Shown here: piece by piece, positions 17,379 to 26,106 of the stretch
Layout of the letters: each line of letters opens with the position of its first letter
Position numbering within the stretch: the first letter of the stretch is position 1
Program-made: the position numbers and the translations under genes
DNA from: an uncultured Alphaproteobacteria bacterium
GTDB lineage: Bacteria; Pseudomonadota; Alphaproteobacteria; Rhodobacterales; Rhodobacteraceae
NCBI GenBank assembly: GCA_902619165.1
Contig: CACNDI010000006.1
Coordinates: 47,342-111,341 of the forward strand
Length of the DNA stretch: 64,000 nucleotides
Direction: 5' to 3'
Notes under the pieces: model-generated
Database searches by the model: none
Seen by the model: only the letters and a program-made list of their open reading frames with translations
What the model was told of the DNA's origin: nothing

Positions 17379-18215
17379 CTAATTTTTCATACAAACCAAC
17401 CTTATGCCGCCAATAATATTTTCAGCAAAACACTTTGCTGCGGTTTTATAGAAGTCTTCAATTGTAATGTAGCCATCAACACCATGAATTTTTTCGTGTT
17501 TGTTTCTATTTGTTTGAAGCAACTTCAGACGTTCGTTTGTAAAATTTTCCCAGTCTGATGACATATCCTTGTGCTCAACAATTTCAAAACCAACGTTAGC
17601 ACAGGTATCTAAATAATCAGAATATTTTTCCAATGAATTTGCAAAGAGTTTCTTTTCTAACATTTTTTTATGAGAGCTCTCAAAACTGCTCCCAAAAGTA
17701 AGATCTTCAATAAAGAGCATGCCCTTTTTATTTAACAAGTTAAAAAGTTTTTTAGTATATTTTTTTCGATAAGGAATATGGTACAAGGCTAACCAAGAAA
17801 CAATTTTATTAAAACATGAATCGTTTTGAGAAAAATTTAAAAAATCTTGGTTTATGTGTGTAACGAAGCTTTCAAGACCTGTTCTAAGTGTTAATTCCTG
17901 CCCGACCTCTGAATAATCTTGCTGTAGTTCTAATGCAGAAACCTTTGCTCTCGTTTTGTAAGCAATGTATCGAGATGGACCTCCCCAGCCAGCTCCTACC
18001 TCCAAGACATTATCATTTTCCTGAATACTAATAGACTCTATGGCCTCTTGAACGCTTAGTGTGCCACGATAATGCAATTGGTCAAATTGATTGACGTCTT
18101 CTAAGTTTAACTTATCATCTTCCGAATATCCGAGCGCTTTCAAATCTTTTAATATCCTGTGAGCATCAGAATAAAGTTTCATTTCCTTTATATTATTCAT
18201 ATTATTAAACGGCAC
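17379..18215 (-). CDS. SAM-dependent methyltransferase, small-molecule type
   Basis: 278 residues. Motif I is VLEVGAGWGGPSRYIA near residue 85, motif II ALELQQDY, and VSWLALYHIP corresponds to motif III. The glycine-rich WGGPSR form is typical of phosphoethanolamine, sarcosine and tocopherol-type methyltransferases. The called start is GTG; ATGs at codons 6 and 12 are alternatives, and homology would be needed to choose. It lies 7 bp after the CMD gene on the same strand, so the two are co-transcribed. Confidence 0.7.
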   Translation of the reverse strand: MPFNNMNNIKEMKLYSDAHRILKDLKALGYSEDDKLNLEDVNQFDQLHYRGTLSVQEAIESISIQENDNVLEVGAGWGGPSRYIAYKTRAKVSALELQQDYSEVGQELTLRTGLESFVTHINQDFLNFSQNDSCFNKIVSWLALYHIPYRKKYTKKLFNLLNKKGMLFIEDLTFGSSFESSHKKMLEKKLFANSLEKYSDYLDTCANVGFEIVEHKDMSSDWENFTNERLKLLQTNRNKHEKIHGVDGYITIEDFYKTAAKCFAENIIGGIRLVCMKN

Positions 18216-18222
18216 TCTTTTC

Positions 18223-18612
18223 TTAAATTAAATTCTCTTCTTCTAAGACCTTTCTTGCGACCCTAAAGCATTCCACAGCTTGTGGAACACCACAATAAAT
18301 ACCAATTACGTGTATAATTGCCCGCAATTCGTTCTTCGAAACTCCATTTTTTATTGCTCCTCTAAAATGTGTTTCCCACTCTGTCATCTTTCCAAGAGCG
18401 CCAATCATTGAAAGATTCATCATTGATCGTGTTTTTGCGTCAATTACTTCATCGCCCCAACCAAAACCCCAACACCAGGCCGTCATTGCTTCTTGAAAAG
18501 GACGGGAGAATTCGTCTGCCTCTTCCAGGTTTTTCTTTACATAATCCTTTCCAACCGTCGATACTCTCTGCTTTATACCCTTTTCAAATAGGTCCTCAGT
18601 AAAAATAGACAT
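18223..18612 (-). CDS. Carboxymuconolactone decarboxylase (CMD) family protein, PcaC-like
   Basis: 129 residues. The layout resembles gamma-carboxymuconolactone decarboxylase PcaC: FSRPFQEAMTAWCWGFGWG, then RSMMNLSMIGALGKMTEWETHFRGAIKNG and IYCGVPQAVECF. PcaC decarboxylates 4-carboxymuconolactone in the protocatechuate pathway, but no other pca gene is adjacent and CMD proteins have many roles. There is no CxxC peroxidase pair. It precedes the methyltransferase by 7 bp; the GST gene lies 49 bp upstream. Confidence 0.78.
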   Translation of the reverse strand: MSIFTEDLFEKGIKQRVSTVGKDYVKKNLEEADEFSRPFQEAMTAWCWGFGWGDEVIDAKTRSMMNLSMIGALGKMTEWETHFRGAIKNGVSKNELRAIIHVIGIYCGVPQAVECFRVARKVLEEENLI

Positions 18613-18661
18613 AAATATCCTCCTTTTTATATAATTTTTGGCACTTATTGCTAACTAAAAT

Positions 18662-19270
18662 TTACAGCTTGTGAAATAATAATACTTTCTTTACCGCATC
18701 ATCTTCCTTCATTTGAGCAATAAATTTACCCAAATTATCTTTATCATTAACTAAATTATCTATACTGGGGTCCCATCTCGTTACCATATACAAATAATAA
18801 TCCACCGCTGATTTGTTTTCCCCTAATAAATAGGGATTAAGTTTCATGTTTATATATTTGTAAGCGGTTTCACGGTCTTGAGCGGCTAGCTTTCCAACAT
18901 CTTCTGCAACATCTTTAGGCGCATAACGGTGCGAGTAAAACTGCCTATGATATCCTGCATATATTGACGTCGCTATCATCGCTAAATACTGCCATAAAAG
19001 GTTACGCTCAGACGAGCAGGCGTGAGGAGCCAATTGAGGGAACTTTTCTATCAAATGGGTCACAATTGCTACAGTTTCAAATATGGTTTGCCCATCTGGA
19101 CAGACTAAAACTGGTATTTTTGAAAAAGGACTTATGCTCTTAAATTCATCCTCCTGTGCCTCTTCGATAGAAATATTTTTAAACTCGTACTCAACATTTG
19201 CAGCAGTTAACAAAAACTCGGCGATCAATGATCCTGCCCTCGGACGCCCTATTACCATGTATTTTTTCAT
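18662..19270 (-). CDS. Glutathione S-transferase
   Basis: 202 residues. The N-terminal thioredoxin-like domain starts MKKYMVIGRPRAGSLIAEFLL and contains SKIPVLVCPDG (cis-Pro) and QTIFETVAIVTHLIEKFP (Glu/Thr contact glutathione). A helical C-terminal domain follows, ending in LVTRWDPSIDNL-like segments. The substrate is unknown. It is the first gene of a minus-strand run with the CMD and methyltransferase genes and is divergent from the oxidoreductase at 19355. Confidence 0.82.
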   Translation of the reverse strand: MKKYMVIGRPRAGSLIAEFLLTAANVEYEFKNISIEEAQEDEFKSISPFSKIPVLVCPDGQTIFETVAIVTHLIEKFPQLAPHACSSERNLLWQYLAMIATSIYAGYHRQFYSHRYAPKDVAEDVGKLAAQDRETAYKYINMKLNPYLLGENKSAVDYYLYMVTRWDPSIDNLVNDKDNLGKFIAQMKEDDAVKKVLLFHKL

Positions 19271-19354
19271 AAAATATTCCTTTCAGGGTGGTATTAATTT
19301 AAAGTATATAAAGCAATTAAATATTAGAGTATAAAATCAGAAAATTATTAAAAG

Positions 19355-20653
19355 ATGTTTTTATATAATGAAGTTCAAAAAAGAGAAGCCAATCAAGAAC
19401 GGGTAAGGGTTGGACTGATTGGCGCCGGAAAATTTGGATCCATGTTTTTATCTCAAGTACCCTTCAGCGTTGGTTTAGAAGTTATTTCGATTGTAGATAT
19501 CAGCGTAGAGAATGCTAAAAAAAATTGCAGAGATGTAGGCTGGACTAAAGAACAGATAGAGTCAGTATTATTTTTTGATAATTTGAAAAAGATGGTCTCT
19601 CAGACCAATATAGATGTTTTGGTAGAAGCTACCGGAGATCCTGTAGAGGGAACAAAACACGCTCTTATTGCGATAGAGGAAGGGTTGGATATTGTTATGG
19701 TCAATGTTGAGGCTGATGTATTGAGCGGACCATATCTTGCAAAAGAAGCGGACAAGGCAGGTGTCGTATATTCTATGGCTTATGGTGATCAACCTGCTCT
19801 TACTACGGAACTCGTTGAATGGGCGCGTGCGTCTGGGTTTAAAGTGGTCGCAGCAGGCAAAGGAACAAAATATCTACCTGAATATCATTATAGTACACCT
19901 GATACCGTCTGGGATTACTATGGGCTAAATAGAGAAGAGGCTTTGTCTGCCGGAATGAATAGTAGAATGTTTAATTCTTTTTTGGATGGAACAAAATCAG
20001 CTTTGGAAATGGCTGCAATAAGCAACGCTACGTTATTAAAACCTCCTCCAAATGGCCTACAGTTTCCTCCAGCTGGAATGGATCATCTCTCTCATGTTTT
20101 AAGACCTCAAGTTGATGGAGGTATTTTAGAGTTGTCTGGCACAGTTGAAGTCGTATCTTCTTTAGAAAGGGATGGAAGACCAGTTTTTAAAGACCTCAGG
20201 TGGGGCGTTTATGTAGTGCTTGAAGCAGCAAATGAATATGCAGCAAAATGTTTTACTCAATACGGAATGAATACAGACAATACTGGACGATATTCCTCAA
20301 TGTACAAGCCATTTCATCTTATAGGAATGGAATTGAACACATCAATCTTCTCCGCTGCTATTTTAAAGAAAGCTACCGGATGCACGAAAGAATTTTCTGG
20401 AGATGTAATTGCAACTGCAAAACAAAACCTAAAAAAAGGGCAGGTATTGGATGGTGAAGGAGGCTTTACCGTTTGGGGAAAACTTTACCAAGCAGATTTT
20501 GCAAAAAAAATAAATGGGTTACCGATAGGTCTCGCCAATAATGTTAAATTAAAGAATGACATTGAAAAAGATGCACCAGTATCTTGGTCGGATGTCAACC
20601 TTGATATCAACTGTCCAGTAGTAAAGATAAGAGAAAAAATAAAATTAAGCTGA
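19355..20653 (+). CDS. NAD(P)-binding homoserine-dehydrogenase-like oxidoreductase with SAF-like C terminus
   Basis: 432 residues. The N terminus carries a Rossmann motif (VGLIGAGKFGSMFL) and VLVEATGDP near residue 90, as in homoserine dehydrogenase and Gfo/Idh/MocA enzymes. The last 80 residues (ATAKQNLKKGQVLDGEGGF) look like an SAF/AFP-type domain. The family is often annotated as oxidoreductase with SAF domain. Function unknown; an NAD(P)-dependent reduction of a sugar-acid or homoserine-like compound is possible. It begins a plus-strand run with two SDRs and an MFS carrier, suggesting a small catabolic unit. Confidence 0.7.
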   Translation: MFLYNEVQKREANQERVRVGLIGAGKFGSMFLSQVPFSVGLEVISIVDISVENAKKNCRDVGWTKEQIESVLFFDNLKKMVSQTNIDVLVEATGDPVEGTKHALIAIEEGLDIVMVNVEADVLSGPYLAKEADKAGVVYSMAYGDQPALTTELVEWARASGFKVVAAGKGTKYLPEYHYSTPDTVWDYYGLNREEALSAGMNSRMFNSFLDGTKSALEMAAISNATLLKPPPNGLQFPPAGMDHLSHVLRPQVDGGILELSGTVEVVSSLERDGRPVFKDLRWGVYVVLEAANEYAAKCFTQYGMNTDNTGRYSSMYKPFHLIGMELNTSIFSAAILKKATGCTKEFSGDVIATAKQNLKKGQVLDGEGGFTVWGKLYQADFAKKINGLPIGLANNVKLKNDIEKDAPVSWSDVNLDINCPVVKIREKIKLS

Positions 20654-20721
20654 AATAAAGATTACCTAAGCGCAAATTAATAAGTATCATTAACTAAATT
20701 ATAATTACTTTGGGGGCTTTT

Positions 20722-21414
20722 ATGGCAGGGTCGGTATTGATTGTGGGTGTTGGTTTGGGACTGAGCGCTTCATTAGCACGACTGTTTCATTCTGAAAAGA
20801 AAACTATTTGTTTAGCATCACGAAATACAGAAAAATTAGCATCGCTTAAAGAGGAAACGAATGCTCATGTGTATACCTGTGATGCTTCTGACCCAAGTCA
20901 AGTAGAGGAGTTGTTCAAGAAAACTGACGAGGCAATAGGAACTCCGGAAATTGTAATCTACAATCCTTCGGCTCGGGTAAGAGGGTCAATTGTAGACTTG
21001 GATCCTCATGAAACTAAAAAAGCTATTGAAATAACGTGCTACGGAGGCTTTCTAGTTGCACAGCAAGCTGCAAAAAGGATGTTAAAAAAAGGAGAAGGAA
21101 ATATCTTCTTAACCAGTGCATCAGCAGCAGTTAAGGGCTACCCCCTTTCTTCAGTGTTTGCAATGGGGAAGTTTGGATTGAGAGGTCTAGCACAATCATT
21201 AGCACGAGAACTGCATCCCCAAAACATACACATAGGCCATTTCGTTATTGATGGGGGCATAAGTGCAGCCCATCGAGAAGAGAGACAAGAAGACGGCTCA
21301 TACAAATTTTTAGATCCTGACGAAATCGCAAAAAGCTATTTGCATTTTTATCAACAACATAAAAGCTCCTGGTCATGGGAAATTGAGTTGCGACCTTGGG
21401 TTGAAAAATTTTAG
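20722..21414 (+). CDS. Divergent SDR oxidoreductase (Phe in place of catalytic Tyr)
   Basis: About 230 residues. ATG at 20722 is preferred over TTG at 20710 because GGGGG lies 5 nt upstream. The cofactor loop is GVGLGLSASLA and the conserved Ser is in LTSASAAV. The YxxxK motif reads VFAMGKFGLRG, so the usual proton-donating Tyr is Phe. The stretch KFGLRGLAQSLAREL and IGHFVIDGGI are characteristic of a subgroup where Phe is common, as far as I recall. Activity on the normal alcohol/ketone mechanism is therefore doubtful. It lies between the NAD(P) oxidoreductase and the next SDR. Confidence 0.75.
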   Translation: MAGSVLIVGVGLGLSASLARLFHSEKKTICLASRNTEKLASLKEETNAHVYTCDASDPSQVEELFKKTDEAIGTPEIVIYNPSARVRGSIVDLDPHETKKAIEITCYGGFLVAQQAAKRMLKKGEGNIFLTSASAAVKGYPLSSVFAMGKFGLRGLAQSLARELHPQNIHIGHFVIDGGISAAHREERQEDGSYKFLDPDEIAKSYLHFYQQHKSSWSWEIELRPWVEKF

Positions 21415-21436
21415 TTGAAATTAAAAAATCAAAGAA

Positions 21437-22222
21437 ATGTCAGGGAATTTAAAAAAGAAAATATGCCTAATTACTGGGGCTCGTAAAGGAATTGGACTAT
21501 CTATAGGGCAAACGTTAGCCCAAAATGGTTATAGAGTAATATTTTCTGGTCGGAAGCTAAATGATTGTAAAGACCCCGTAAATCAGCTTGTGACAGACGG
21601 CTTTCAAGCAGTTGAATCGCCCATAAATTTATCAAACCTTTCTTCTTTGAAACAGCAAACGGAGATGGCCTTATCAATTTGGGGAACTGTTGATATTTTA
21701 ATCAATAATGGTGCGGTAATTGAACCTATTACTTCGTTAGAAAAAATAGAATTACAAGACTTTGAGAAAGCCGTAAGGGTGAATTATTTGGCTCCGTCTT
21801 TATTAATATCATATTGTTGGAACTACCTTCTGAAAAATAGAGGAAAAGTCATAAATTTACTATCAGGCGCATCAATAAACCCAATAGAGGGTTGGACAGC
21901 CTATTGCTCAACAAAAGCCGCACTTCATATGATTAATCAGCAGACACATCTTGAAGGTAACCAGTATGGAATCTCATCAATTGGACTAAGCCCTGGGATG
22001 GTTGACACCGATATGCAAGGTAAAATTAGAGCTAGTGGGATAAATAAAGTCTCAAAAGTAAGAAAAGGAGACCTAATAAACTCAAAAAAAACAGGCTTAT
22101 TTGCTTTATGGTGTGCTTCAAGTAACGCCAATGAATTTTCGGGGAAAATGATATCAGAGAATGATCAGATTGTTAGCGCTAAATACAAGGCTTGGATAAA
22201 TGCGCAGAATCTTAAGTTGTAA
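21437..22222 (+). CDS. SDR family oxidoreductase
   Basis: 261 residues with the classical motifs: ITGARKGIGLSIGQTLA at the N terminus, NNGAV near 94, Ser in LLSGASINP and YCSTKAALHM for Tyr/Lys. LSPGMVDTDMQG is the usual loop after the active site. It should be a working NAD(P)-dependent dehydrogenase or 3-ketoacyl-type reductase. It is 22 bp after the Phe-type SDR, and the MFS carrier follows after 111 bp. Confidence 0.82.
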   Translation: MSGNLKKKICLITGARKGIGLSIGQTLAQNGYRVIFSGRKLNDCKDPVNQLVTDGFQAVESPINLSNLSSLKQQTEMALSIWGTVDILINNGAVIEPITSLEKIELQDFEKAVRVNYLAPSLLISYCWNYLLKNRGKVINLLSGASINPIEGWTAYCSTKAALHMINQQTHLEGNQYGISSIGLSPGMVDTDMQGKIRASGINKVSKVRKGDLINSKKTGLFALWCASSNANEFSGKMISENDQIVSAKYKAWINAQNLKL

Positions 22223-22333
22223 CTTTGACATTAAGCACTTAAAATTTGACCATGGTGCCTTGCATATTAATGGGCATCCAGTGTCTTGAGCCTTTTTAAA
22301 TTGTGCAGAAAAGACTGTTTTAAAGGATAGAAA

Positions 22334-23548
22334 TTGAGCAGTGAAAATAGTGTAGATAGAGATCCCTTTTATGGATGGGTAATGGTCATTTCTGTATTTA
22401 CTCTAACCGCTCTTTCGTTTGGCACTATGGGTTCGATATCTGTTTTTTTAAAACCATTATCGAATGAATTTGGGTGGACACGCGCAAATACAGCTTTTGG
22501 CTACACTGTTGCGTCTTTAGGATCTGCAATTTTTGGTATCATTTGGGGTTATATCGCCGATAAATATGGAACAAGGCTTTTTGGCTTTTTTGCTACCTTC
22601 TTTATGGTCTCTTGCTTATTTTTATTGGGCAAACAGAGTAGTATTCTCCATTTTTATACATTATATTTTTGTTTTGGTGCTTTTGGGAATGCTGTTGTTG
22701 GCTCCCCTCTTTATGCCAATGTGGGCTTTTGGTTTAAGAGAAATCCTGGCTTAGCAATTGGAATAACTGCGGCGGGTGGGGCAGCTGGCCAAGGGTTAAT
22801 TCCTCTATTGTCAACATATCTAATTAAGGCTTACGGATGGCAAGATGCGTATATGTATCTGTCCTTCATATATCTTTTGATAATGGCTCCTTTTTCCTTC
22901 CTGATCAAGGAGTCGCCATGGCGAGAAAGAGCTCGTATTGCCATAAAAGATGACTTCAGGGATTTTCCACTTAGTGAAAAAGAAGTTATTATCTGGATTT
23001 CGTGTGCTGTGATTTTTTGCTGTATATGCATGTCGGTACCTATCGTTCATTTAATACCCTTACTTACGGACGCTTCATTTTCAGAGGACTTTGCCGCGAG
23101 CGTTTTCCTTGTTCTAATGGTCTTTGGAATAGTTGGACGTATAATTAGTGGAAAACTTGGAGATATTATTGGTGCCCTACCTACATATATTCTAATGTCT
23201 ATCGGCCAAACAATTACGGTTCTTGGCTTCCCATACATAGATTTAAAAGTTGGTTTATTTATTCTTGCCGCGGCTTTTGGTTTTACATATTCCGGTGTAA
23301 TGTCAGCAATATTAGTCTGTGCAAGAATGATGGTATCGGCAAAGTTAGGTGGCAGAGCAATGGCCCTAGGTTCTTTTTTTGGTTGGGTCGGTATGGGCTT
23401 AGGTGGGTATTTTGGAGGGTTACTTTTTGATATAAAAGGCGATTATACTTGGTCATTCCAGTTTGCATCGCTTATGGGGTCTGTTAATCTTTTAATTCTC
23501 TGGCAATTTCACTTACGAATAAAGGCTAAACAAGTAGTGATCGCTTGA
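22334..23548 (+). CDS. MFS transporter, oxalate/formate- or monocarboxylate-type
   Basis: 404 residues, about 12 hydrophobic segments. The A-like motif WGYIADKYGTRLFG lies between helices 2 and 3 and its counterpart GKLGDIIGALP in the second half. The N-terminal DPFYGWVMVISVF is typical of monocarboxylate/oxalate-formate-type carriers. The start is TTG, supported by AAGGA 7 nt upstream. A likely organic-acid importer serving the preceding oxidoreductases; the substrate is inferred only. It converges with the M24 peptidase (2-bp gap). Confidence 0.82.
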   Translation: MSSENSVDRDPFYGWVMVISVFTLTALSFGTMGSISVFLKPLSNEFGWTRANTAFGYTVASLGSAIFGIIWGYIADKYGTRLFGFFATFFMVSCLFLLGKQSSILHFYTLYFCFGAFGNAVVGSPLYANVGFWFKRNPGLAIGITAAGGAAGQGLIPLLSTYLIKAYGWQDAYMYLSFIYLLIMAPFSFLIKESPWRERARIAIKDDFRDFPLSEKEVIIWISCAVIFCCICMSVPIVHLIPLLTDASFSEDFAASVFLVLMVFGIVGRIISGKLGDIIGALPTYILMSIGQTITVLGFPYIDLKVGLFILAAAFGFTYSGVMSAILVCARMMVSAKLGGRAMALGSFFGWVGMGLGGYFGGLLFDIKGDYTWSFQFASLMGSVNLLILWQFHLRIKAKQVVIA

Positions 23549-23550
23549 AA

Positions 23551-24723
23551 CTAACTTATTAACGGCAACTCTTTTGTTGCTCTTTTCGTTAATAGAACTG
23601 GTCCATCCTTTGAAACAAAAATATTTTCTTCATGAACTATAATTTTTCCAGGTTTATACTCCATCGACGGCTCGATAGTGAGAACCATATTTTCCTGAAT
23701 AATAGAGTTATCAAAAGATGAGATTGATGGTGGCTCGGTTAGTTGTAGCCCAACTCCATGACCATACCTACCTTCACCTTTAACCATGAAACCAAAGTCT
23801 TCAATTTTTTTGTTTATTTTTTTCCATACATCTTGTGTCTTTGCACCTGGTACTAAATTTTTAATGCCCTCCTCTGTTGCATGCCATAAGATTTCATTTG
23901 TTCTTTTGAGTTCGTCGGATACTGGTCCAATTGTAAAGTTTCTGTCAAAATCACAAAAATAACCATCATATGTTGCACCTGTATCTATAAAAAGGAAGTC
24001 TCCTGAAGAAATTAATTTATGTGTTGGATTTCCTATAATCTGAGAGACACCTCCTTTCCCCGACACAACCGGCAAATAGGGAATATTATCCGCTCCTCTC
24101 TTGAGAATTTCTCTCTTCACTTTAATTGATGCACTCCGCTCGCTGTCGTTCACGGATATGATTGTGGGTAATAATTCAAACACCTCACTGACGATTTGTG
24201 CCACTTTCTCTATTTTTTTTATCTCATTTAAGGTCTTAACTGATCGAAGTACCCAAATCAAAGAGGCCCCATCAATAATATCAAACTTAAAGTTATCCTG
24301 GAGAAGGTTAAAATCTATGGCCGGCATTCTGATACTCATTTCTTTTCCTAATTCTGCACCAATAGCACCGAACCGACTTGGAAGAGTCTCTAGAAGAGAT
24401 TTTAAAGGAGAGATGTCATCTCCTTTGAGATTTGGAGATGGCCATGTATGAATGTCTTTTATAAAAGTTTTTTTAAAAAGCTTTTCACCTATTTCTGGAA
24501 TTATAGCTATGGGATTTCCAAAAAGCGGTACAACTAAAAACCAAGATCTGGTAGGACTCTCCCAGAAATTAGTATCAATACCAGTAAAATACCTCAGGTT
24601 TGATGGAATAGTAATCAATAACGCATCGAGTTTATTTTTGTATAATAGCTCTTGGGTTTTTTCAATACGAATTTCAAATTCCTCATTTGAAAAACCATAC
24701 TCTAGTGTTTTGGCATTTCTCAT
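23551..24723 (-). CDS. M24 family aminopeptidase (Xaa-Pro/ectoine-hydrolase type)
   Basis: 390 residues: an N-terminal creatinase domain followed by the pita-bread metallo-domain. All metal ligands are present: D in FIDTGATYDG, D in YFCDFDRNF, H in YGHGVGLQLTEPP, E in LTIEPSMEY and E in VHEENIFV. Metal-dependent hydrolysis is therefore expected, unlike creatinase, which has lost ligands. Possible substrates are X-Pro peptides or ectoine-type cyclic amidines; the sequence does not decide. The ORF starts at ATG 24723, with a 54-bp gap to the FAD oxidase upstream region. Confidence 0.82.
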   Translation of the reverse strand: MRNAKTLEYGFSNEEFEIRIEKTQELLYKNKLDALLITIPSNLRYFTGIDTNFWESPTRSWFLVVPLFGNPIAIIPEIGEKLFKKTFIKDIHTWPSPNLKGDDISPLKSLLETLPSRFGAIGAELGKEMSIRMPAIDFNLLQDNFKFDIIDGASLIWVLRSVKTLNEIKKIEKVAQIVSEVFELLPTIISVNDSERSASIKVKREILKRGADNIPYLPVVSGKGGVSQIIGNPTHKLISSGDFLFIDTGATYDGYFCDFDRNFTIGPVSDELKRTNEILWHATEEGIKNLVPGAKTQDVWKKINKKIEDFGFMVKGEGRYGHGVGLQLTEPPSISSFDNSIIQENMVLTIEPSMEYKPGKIIVHEENIFVSKDGPVLLTKRATKELPLIS

Positions 24724-24777
24724 TCCCTAAGTTTAGATAAAAAATTATTCAATTGTCGATGAACTTTTACTTTTTAA

Positions 24778-26076
24778 TTAAGCGACGTCAAAATAATCTT
24801 TTATCTGCAGATATTTATACTTCATCTCAGCAATATAGGGACCAATTAAACCACCGTTCCATTTTCTTCTAAATCTATTAAAAACTTCATGCTTATTATT
24901 TTTTCCAAGAATAAAATCGGCAAGAACCATAGCAGACCCCGGCGCTGTATTCATTCCATGTCCTCCAAATCCCATAAGGGTGAATACATTTTTTTCTTCA
25001 TTTCCAATCTTAGTAGAGCCAACATATGGCATATAATGACTTGCATAGGCCATATTCCCAGACCAAACATAATCTATTTCTACATTTCTTAATTCAGGAA
25101 AAAAATAGTTTATTTCTTTTGAAATTGCTCTTTTTAAATTTGAATAAGTAAATTTTCCGACTGCTGATATACCCCTTCCCCATGAGAGCCTATTTCTAGG
25201 CAGAACGCGGTAGTAATTTCCAGCCCTTCGGTTATCACTAAAGCCTAACGGTTTCTTTAGCACGGATTGAAGTTCATTCCCTATTGGCTTCGTTACGCCT
25301 ATAAAGGTTTTTATGGGTAACCAGTAACTTTTTAGATCCTTTATTTCTTTTCCACCATAGCCACCAGTGGCAAATACTATCTTTTCAGATTGAATATTTA
25401 CCATTTCATTCTCATTGAAAACACTGGAATTTATCTTTGCACCATCCATTTGGTAGCTAACAAACTTACAATTTTCAAAAATAGATGCTCCCATGTTACT
25501 ACAATCCTTGGCGAGCGCATGCATAAAGTTTAAAGGGTGAAATTGAAAGGAATCCTGCCTAAAAACGCCACAAGTATATTTATCAGAACACACATACTTA
25601 TTAAGGTTTTCCTTATTAAGGAACTCCTCATTTTGATGAAATAATTTATTCTGAGCGATTACGTGTTTTTTTACTTTTTCAACATTATTTGTGAGAAAAC
25701 ATTTTAGAACACCCAATTGAAGATTGGTGTGCTCATATCCCTCTGAAAGACACTTTTTTTTCATCCATTTTACACCAGAAGCTGCGATCTTTTCCAATGT
25801 GACCACTTCTTCTTTCGATAAGTACTTCAATAACACATCATAGTCCTGTGCCCAACCCGAGAGGCAAAAGCCACCATTTCGTCCGGACGCTCCACTACCA
25901 ATATGGTTTTCTTCGATTAATACTGCATCAACGTTATTTTTCTTTAGTTTATATAATAAACTGAGGCCAGCAAGACCTCCCCCTACTATCAGAACAGCAC
26001 ATTTATAGTTATTTGTAAGATGCTCTTTCTGTCCAAACCTATTAATTAAGGTGTCATCATACCAAGTATTATTCAT
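24778..26076 (-). CDS. FAD-dependent amine oxidase, DadA/PuuB type
   Basis: 432 residues. The FAD motif is VLIVGGGLAGLSLLYKL near residue 30, followed by GSGASGRNGGFCLSGW, which is characteristic of the gamma-glutamylputrescine oxidase (PuuB)/glycine oxidase group. A C-terminal FTLMGFGGHGMNTAPG contacts FAD. The N-terminal NTWYDDTL is also found in PuuB-like proteins. It probably oxidises a gamma-glutamylated or secondary amine with H2O2 release; the exact substrate is unknown. It lies 30 bp downstream of the redox cyclase on the same strand. Confidence 0.82.
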   Translation of the reverse strand: MNNTWYDDTLINRFGQKEHLTNNYKCAVLIVGGGLAGLSLLYKLKKNNVDAVLIEENHIGSGASGRNGGFCLSGWAQDYDVLLKYLSKEEVVTLEKIAASGVKWMKKKCLSEGYEHTNLQLGVLKCFLTNNVEKVKKHVIAQNKLFHQNEEFLNKENLNKYVCSDKYTCGVFRQDSFQFHPLNFMHALAKDCSNMGASIFENCKFVSYQMDGAKINSSVFNENEMVNIQSEKIVFATGGYGGKEIKDLKSYWLPIKTFIGVTKPIGNELQSVLKKPLGFSDNRRAGNYYRVLPRNRLSWGRGISAVGKFTYSNLKRAISKEINYFFPELRNVEIDYVWSGNMAYASHYMPYVGSTKIGNEEKNVFTLMGFGGHGMNTAPGSAMVLADFILGKNNKHEVFNRFRRKWNGGLIGPYIAEMKYKYLQIKDYFDVA

Positions 26077-26106
26077 ATAATGATATTATATAGTTATATC
26101 AAAAAT

